A DNA stretch of 64,000 nucleotides from Bog-473 sp963788125. Its GTDB lineage: Bacteria > Actinomycetota > Acidimicrobiia > Acidimicrobiales > RAAP-2. Below, piece by piece: positions 59,583 to 64,000 of this stretch; positions within the stretch are counted from its first letter, which is position 1, and every line of letters begins with the position of its first letter. Where the stretch lies: NCBI GenBank assembly GCA_963788125.1, contig CAWBFN010000003.1:248001-312000 (forward strand). Direction: 5' to 3'. The notes under the pieces are model-generated. The model was given only the letters and a program-made list of their open reading frames with translations. It made no database searches and was not told the DNA's origin. Position numbers and translations under genes: made by a program.

Positions 59583-60562
59583 TGGGCCAAGGCGGGCACC
59601 TTGAGGGTGCTCGCCGCTTCCTCCGGCGACACGACGTTGATGGCCACGCCGGTCCCCAGCTCGAATCCGGCGGTCGTCGTGGCCTTGGGCCAGATGTGGG
59701 CGTGCCAGTGGAAGGGCTCACCGGCGCGGTACGGAGCCGAGTGGAACACGATGTTGTAAGCCACATCCCCCACCGCCTCGGCCAGTCGGCCAAGACACCG
59801 GCGGATGGCCTCACCCACGGCGAGCAGGTCCTGCGTCGGGCTCTTGTGCAGCTGGGATGAGTGCTCACGGGGTATGACCAGCATTTCGTAGGGGACCGCA
59901 CTCCAGAAGGGGCAGATCACCACCACGCGATCGTCACCGTAAATCACCCGCTCGCCCGAGTCCTCCTCTGCCTCGATCGTGGTGCACAAGAGGCACGACC
60001 CGACGAAGCGAGCGAATCTCGCCTGTTCCTCGGCCAGCTCGCGGGGTATGAACGACATGCCCAGCAGCTGGCCGTGGGGATGCTCCAGCGATGCCCCCGC
60101 CTCACGTCCCGAGTTCACGATGGCTTGGGTGTACCGCAGGTTGGGACGCTGGGCGTGCTCCTCCAAACGGTCGCGCAGAGCCGCCATGACCAGGCTTATC
60201 TGCTCCTCGCCCAACATGCCCCACGTGGCATCGTGTTCGGGGGAGAAGATAAGGATCTCGTGGATACCGCCCGCGGTCGCCTGGGTGAACACGGGTCCCC
60301 GGTTGGCCACCACGAAGGGCTCGTCGCCTTCGAATGCCGGGTACAGATTGGGCACCACCCGCACCAACCACGAACCGGTCGGGCCGTAGGTCTCCAGCGC
60401 CGGCGGCGTCGTCTCTTCGTTACCGGGGCAGAACGGGCAGGGGCGAGGTGGCACCTCTTCGGCCCACGGTGAACGGGTGACGAACGAATAGGGCCGCTCG
60501 GAGCGACCGGGGCTCACGACCACCCAGCGCCCAGAGAGTGGGTCGAGTCGTAGCTGGTTCAT
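59579..60562 (-). CDS. galT: Galactose-1-phosphate uridylyltransferase
   Basis: The 327-residue protein, from the ATG at 60562, has the GalT signatures: RLDPLSGRWVVVSPGR at the N-terminus, CPFCPGNEETTPP with a zinc-binding Cys pair, the nucleophile His in ASLEHPHGQLLG, and HWHAHIWPK near the end. It exchanges UMP between UDP-glucose and galactose-1-phosphate. It converges with the maltokinase gene, overlapping by four bases; sugar metabolism is the shared theme. Confidence 0.92.
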   Translation of the reverse strand: MNQLRLDPLSGRWVVVSPGRSERPYSFVTRSPWAEEVPPRPCPFCPGNEETTPPALETYGPTGSWLVRVVPNLYPAFEGDEPFVVANRGPVFTQATAGGIHEILIFSPEHDATWGMLGEEQISLVMAALRDRLEEHAQRPNLRYTQAIVNSGREAGASLEHPHGQLLGMSFIPRELAEEQARFARFVGSCLLCTTIEAEEDSGERVIYGDDRVVVICPFWSAVPYEMLVIPREHSSQLHKSPTQDLLAVGEAIRRCLGRLAEAVGDVAYNIVFHSAPYRAGEPFHWHAHIWPKATTTAGFELGTGVAINVVSPEEAASTLKVPALAH

Positions 60563-60716
60563 CGATCCTCGCGCTGTGGTACTGCCCGTTCCACGCTCAT
60601 CGGCACTGGCCTTTTCATTCCCATCTCTTCCTACGGTACAGGGTCGGATACCTCCGGAGGCTGCACCGCCTCGGGGTGGGCCCGGGCGCCCCCCCGTACT
60701 GGGTGAAGATATCCCA

Positions 60717-61205
60717 ATGCACCAGTCGCCGGACGGACCGGCATTCGACATCGTGCTGATCCTCCACGTCGGATGTGTGGTGGCCGGCTTGGCCACGGTG
60801 GCGACCAGCGGGGTGATCGCGGCCCGCCTCCGGAGGCTGCTGAGCGACTCGGCCCCCCTCCCCGAATCGGTGGTGCGGTACTTCCGGCCCGGTGTGAACT
60901 GGGCCGGGCGAAGCGTCTACGGCATACCGCTCTTCGGGTTCCTTCTCCTGGCTCTCAGCCATGGGGCCTACTCGCTGCGCGACGGGTGGGTCACCGCCGG
61001 TCTGGGCATCTTTGTGTTCATGGTGCTCGTGACCGAGGGCATGTTGTGGCCCGCCGAGCGAAGGCTTCAGGGCGCACTGCTCACCCTCAGCGCCGGCGCA
61101 CCGGCGGAGGACTCCTTGCGCGATGCCCGGGTGGTGTCCCTCTGGGCAACCGTGGCTATCGTTCTTCTCCTGGTCGGCTCGGTGCTCATGGTGGCCCAAC
61201 CCTGA
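60717..61205 (+). CDS. Four-helix membrane protein (DUF2269-like)
   Basis: The ATG at 60717 gives 162 residues with helices near 8-30, 60-80, 88-106 and 138-158. The pattern FDIVLILHVGCVVAGLATVATSGVIAARL, FRPGVNWAGRSVYGIPLFGFLLLALSHGAY and the final VVSLWATVAIVLLLVGSVLMV resembles small DUF2269-type membrane proteins, some of which accompany cytochrome biogenesis. The name is tentative. It starts about 150 bases from galT, which diverges from it. Confidence 0.6.
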   Translation: MHQSPDGPAFDIVLILHVGCVVAGLATVATSGVIAARLRRLLSDSAPLPESVVRYFRPGVNWAGRSVYGIPLFGFLLLALSHGAYSLRDGWVTAGLGIFVFMVLVTEGMLWPAERRLQGALLTLSAGAPAEDSLRDARVVSLWATVAIVLLLVGSVLMVAQP

Positions 61206-61214
61206 CGCAGCGGA

Positions 61215-61847
61215 CTACGGAACGATACCCACTCCCACGGCGGCTTCGACGATGGCGCTGGCCTCGGTGAGTCGTCCCGCCTCCACCAGGGCCGGCAACG
61301 GTCCGTCGAGCAGCACGGCCCAGTCGACGTCCTCGCTGCTCCGGCCCGCCTCGTGCAGGCGACGGCGAGCACCGGCCAGCAGGTCGGCCAGTTCGGCCAG
61401 CCCCGGACCGCACTGGCCGGCCAGCCGGGTGCGCAACCATGAAGCCAGGGCGGGGCTGCGGCCCCCCGTGGACACAGCGACCGTCACCTGACCCTCCCGA
61501 TGGACGGCCGGGAGGATGAACGAGGAGCGCAGCCCATCGTCCGCGCAGTTGACCCATACGCCGACGGCGTCCGCATCGGCGCACACCGCGCCATCGATCG
61601 CGGCGATGCCGGTCGCGGTCACCACCAGGCGGTAGTGCCCCGCATCGCCCGCGACGTAGCGCCGGCGCTCGAGCGTGAGCGGCTGCAGTTGCGCCATCGC
61701 GTCGCACACCTCGGGGGCGATCACCGTCACCGCCGCACCGCAGTCCAGGAGACCGCGCGCCTTGCGGGCGGCGACAGGGCCACCGCCGACCACCAGGCAG
61801 GGGCGGCCCTCCACGTTGAGCGAGACCGGATAGAACGCGGTGAGCAG
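61215..61847 (-). CDS. Precorrin-2 dehydrogenase / sirohydrochlorin ferrochelatase-type protein (CysG N-terminal domain)
   Basis: The NAD-binding RPCLVVGGGPVAARKARGLLDCGAAVTVIAP near the start marks the siroheme-pathway enzyme that oxidises precorrin-2. The open frame with standard starts begins at GTG 61814, but family members have YPVSLN just before, and that sequence is encoded upstream. GAGGAG, six bases before a CTG at 61847, suggests initiation there, right after the cysN stop. The product then has about 210 residues. Siroheme serves sulfite reductase, fitting with cysD-cysN. Confidence 0.8.
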   Translation of the reverse strand: MLTAFYPVSLNVEGRPCLVVGGGPVAARKARGLLDCGAAVTVIAPEVCDAMAQLQPLTLERRRYVAGDAGHYRLVVTATGIAAIDGAVCADADAVGVWVNCADDGLRSSFILPAVHREGQVTVAVSTGGRSPALASWLRTRLAGQCGPGLAELADLLAGARRRLHEAGRSSEDVDWAVLLDGPLPALVEAGRLTEASAIVEAAVGVGIVP

Positions 61848-61857
61848 ATCGGGCTCC

Positions 61858-63177
61858 TCAGCTTTGGAGGGTCGGACGGCCGACCATGCCGGCCGCCACC
61901 GTGGCGATCGTCAGCTCGTCAATGAGGACGAAGCTCCCTGTGATGCGGTCGACCTGGTAGGTGTCGAGGGCCAGGGGGACGGCCGTGCGCAAGCGGACGA
62001 CGCCGATGTCGTTCTCTCCCAGCTCCGACGCATCCTGCAGCTCGAGCGCGTTGACGTCGAAGGTGCCTTCGACATGGTCGACCACCACCGGCGTCACCCG
62101 CGTCGTGTGCTTGAGCTTGAGCCGGTCTCCGGCCACCAGGGGTCGCTCATGGAACCAGCACACGGTGGCTTCGAAATTGTCCGTCACCGTCGGCGGCTCC
62201 TCCAGCGACGAGATGAGATCGCCCCGTGATATGTCGAGATCGTCGTTCAATGTGAGCGACACGGACAGACCGACCTCGGCCCGGGGGATCGGTCCGTCGG
62301 CCGTCTCGATCGAGTGCACGGTGGTGTACTTGCCCTGGGGGAGCACGACGACCGGATCGCCGGTGCGGAACGGGCCTCCGTTGACCATCCCGGCGTAGCT
62401 CCGCCCCCCGCCGGGTTGCCGCAGCACCCACTGCACCGGAAGTCGACCTCCGTTGCCTTGCCGCAGGCCGTGCTGGGAGGCCCACCCTCCGGCCTCGGCC
62501 GACTCGAGCGCGTTGAGCACGGTCGGGCCGTCGTACCAGGGTGCGGCGTCGGAGCGCTCGACGACATTGTCGCCGTTCAGGGCGGAGATGGGGATCACCG
62601 TGCAGGAGGCCAGGCCCAGCGTGCGGGAGAGCGAGTCCATCTCGTCGACAATGCCCTGGTAGGCCGACTTGTCCCACTCCAGCAGATCCATCTTGTTGGC
62701 ACAGACCACGAGTTGGTCCACCCCGAGCAGGGCGGCGATGCAGATGTGCCGGCGCGACTGTTCACGCAGACCCGCGGCTGCGTCGACCAGGACCAGGGCC
62801 AGGTCCGCCGTCGAGGCGCCCGTCGCCATGTTGCGGGTGTACTGGAGGTGGCCCGGGCAGTCGGCGATGACGAACTTTCGATGCGGCGTGGCCGCATAGC
62901 GGTAGGCCACATCGATGGTGATGCCCTGCTCGCGCTCGGCGCGCAGTCCGTCCGTGACGAAGGACAGATCGACCTCGCCCAGCCCCCTTCGCTCCGACGC
63001 CGTTGATATGGCGTCGACCTGGTCGTCGAAGAGTTGACGGGTGTCGAAGAGGAGCCGGCCGATCAGGGTGCTCTTCCCGTCGTCGACCGACCCTATGGCG
63101 GCGAAGCGCAAGAGGTCCATGGTGTCGGCGCCGGGCTCCTGTCCGCCGGCGGGCGGTGAGCCGGGCATCTTGCTCAT
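61858..63177 (-). CDS. cysN: Sulfate adenylyltransferase subunit 1 (GTPase)
   Basis: The 439-residue protein from the ATG at 63177 is an EF-Tu-like GTPase. Motifs are GSVDDGKSTLIGRLLFD (29-45), the switch region AEREQGITIDVAYRYAA, DCPGHLQYTRNM and NKMD. It couples GTP hydrolysis to sulfate activation by CysD, giving adenosine phosphosulfate. It starts four bases after the cysD stop. There is no CysC (APS kinase) domain at the C-terminus. Confidence 0.95.
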   Translation of the reverse strand: MSKMPGSPPAGGQEPGADTMDLLRFAAIGSVDDGKSTLIGRLLFDTRQLFDDQVDAISTASERRGLGEVDLSFVTDGLRAEREQGITIDVAYRYAATPHRKFVIADCPGHLQYTRNMATGASTADLALVLVDAAAGLREQSRRHICIAALLGVDQLVVCANKMDLLEWDKSAYQGIVDEMDSLSRTLGLASCTVIPISALNGDNVVERSDAAPWYDGPTVLNALESAEAGGWASQHGLRQGNGGRLPVQWVLRQPGGGRSYAGMVNGGPFRTGDPVVVLPQGKYTTVHSIETADGPIPRAEVGLSVSLTLNDDLDISRGDLISSLEEPPTVTDNFEATVCWFHERPLVAGDRLKLKHTTRVTPVVVDHVEGTFDVNALELQDASELGENDIGVVRLRTAVPLALDTYQVDRITGSFVLIDELTIATVAAGMVGRPTLQS

Positions 63178-63181
63178 GGTC

Positions 63182-64000
63182 TCAGAAGTACCCCTCGCGC
63201 TTTCGGTCCTCCATCGCCGTCTCGGAGAACCGGTCGTCGCCGCGGGTCGCCCCCCGCTCGGAGATACGAGATGCCGAAACCTCGCGGATGATGTCATCGA
63301 CCGTGGCCGCATCGGAGCGGACGGCGCCGGTCAGGGTGGCGTCGCCCACGGTGCGGTAGCGCACGGTGGCCTCCTCGGCCACCTCGGCGCCCTTGGCGGA
63401 CACCCATTCGCTCACGGCCAGCAGCATGCCGTCCCGCTCGACCACCTCACGGCTATGGGCGTAGTAGATGGACGGCAGCACGATGTCCTCCCTGCGGATG
63501 TACTGCCACACGTCGAGCTCGGTGAAGTCCGAGAGCGGGAAGGCACGGAGGTGCTCGCCGGGCCGCACGCTGCCCTGGTAGAGCTGCCACAGCTCGGGCC
63601 GCTGGCGCTTGGGGTCCCACTGACCGAAGGAGTCGCGGAACGAGAGCACCCGTTCCTTGGCCCGTGCCTTGTCCTCGTCGCGGCGGGCACCGCCGAAGGC
63701 GGCGTCGAAGCGGTGCTCGTTGATGGCGTCGAGCAGTGTGGTTGTCTGCAGGCGGTTACGCGAGGCGGCCGGGCCGGGATCGGCCACGCGGCCCTGGTCG
63801 ATGGAGTCCTGTACCTTGGCCACGATGAGCCGTGCGCCTTCGGCCTCGACCTGTGCATCCCGGTAGGCGAGTACCTCGGGGAAGTTGTGGCCGGTGTCGA
63901 CGTGGAGGACCGGGAAGGGGATCTTGCCCGGCTTGAACGCCTTGGCCGCCAGGTGCAAGAGGACCGCCGAGTCCTTGCCACCGCTGAACAGGAGGACGGG
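63182..64000 (-). CDS. cysD: Sulfate adenylyltransferase subunit 2, 5' end missing
   Basis: The gene runs off the right edge of the window; 272 codons and the stop are present. The frame at the edge reads VLLFSGGKDSAVLLHLAAKAF, the PP-loop of ATP sulfurylase, and continues with VDTGHNFPEV, AFGGARRDEDKARAKERVLSFRDSFGQWDPKRQRPELW and FPLSDFTELDVWQYI. It adenylates sulfate with ATP. cysN and a siroheme-pathway gene follow in the same direction, making a sulfate assimilation operon. Confidence 0.95.
   Translation of the reverse strand, partial: PVLLFSGGKDSAVLLHLAAKAFKPGKIPFPVLHVDTGHNFPEVLAYRDAQVEAEGARLIVAKVQDSIDQGRVADPGPAASRNRLQTTTLLDAINEHRFDAAFGGARRDEDKARAKERVLSFRDSFGQWDPKRQRPELWQLYQGSVRPGEHLRAFPLSDFTELDVWQYIRREDIVLPSIYYAHSREVVERDGMLLAVSEWVSAKGAEVAEEATVRYRTVGDATLTGAVRSDAATVDDIIREVSASRISERGATRGDDRFSETAMEDRKREGYF

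Overview
The window is a contiguous stretch of a high-GC actinobacterial chromosome. Several things point to Actinomycetota: a DprE1/DprE2 pair for decaprenyl-phospho-arabinose, an F420-type LLM oxidoreductase, DUF3151, amidohydrolase and CaiB-type genes of the kind common in mycobacteria, and above all the block lysA-hom-thrC-rho-rpmE-prfA-prmC-sua5-wecA-atp operon-murA. That block has the same order as the Mycobacterium tuberculosis lysA-to-murA region, but without thrB and with rpiB and glyA inserted. An uncultured Acidimicrobiia-like lineage is my best guess; this is inference, not a placement.

Layout. 1-2.9 kb: end of dprE1, dprE2, a lipoprotein with a phosphodiester-glycosidase domain and an amidase-like exported protein. 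3.4-7.0 kb: a disturbed region with an internally shortened FtsX-type permease lacking an ATPase partner, an unknown membrane protein, a GNAT acetyltransferase and a zinc-ribbon fragment joined to the last codons of a tyrosine recombinase. 7.0-12.5 kb: DUF3151, a MarR regulator with its own operator, and a heterodimeric ABC exporter. 12.5-19.4 kb: catabolic genes (VOC protein, divergent ALDH, SDR, ferredoxin, amidohydrolase, hexapeptide protein, class III CoA-transferase, a small unknown). 19.6-19.9 kb: a wrecked yihY/brkB gene with one segment inverted. 20-27 kb: DUF7144 protein, P450, MFS exporter plus MarR, two AhpD-like proteins, ALDH, PRC-barrel protein. 27-32 kb: a long UvrD2-like helicase, then an ArsR/SRPBCC/YciI operon with a clear promoter and operator.

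32.9-56.5 kb is the conserved core: tRNA-Arg(CCG), aspartate-family amino-acid genes, Rho and translation-termination genes, a t6A-type protein with an eroded active site, rpiB, glyA, a WecA-like transferase and a complete F1Fo ATP synthase operon. The operon has two very similar b subunits in tandem and a delta subunit with an internal repeat. glpX (reverse strand), murA with Asp in place of the catalytic Cys, and a frameshifted meaB follow. 56.5-64 kb: trehalose synthase and maltokinase, galT, a membrane protein, a siroheme-pathway dehydrogenase, and the ATP sulfurylase genes cysN and cysD, the last running off the window.

No CRISPR array, rRNA, intact transposase or intact prophage was seen. 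The strongest leads are the inverted yihY segment, the recombinase scar, the tandem b subunits with the repeat-bearing delta, the MurA Cys-to-Asp change, the degenerate Sua5-family protein, and the two well-formed operators.
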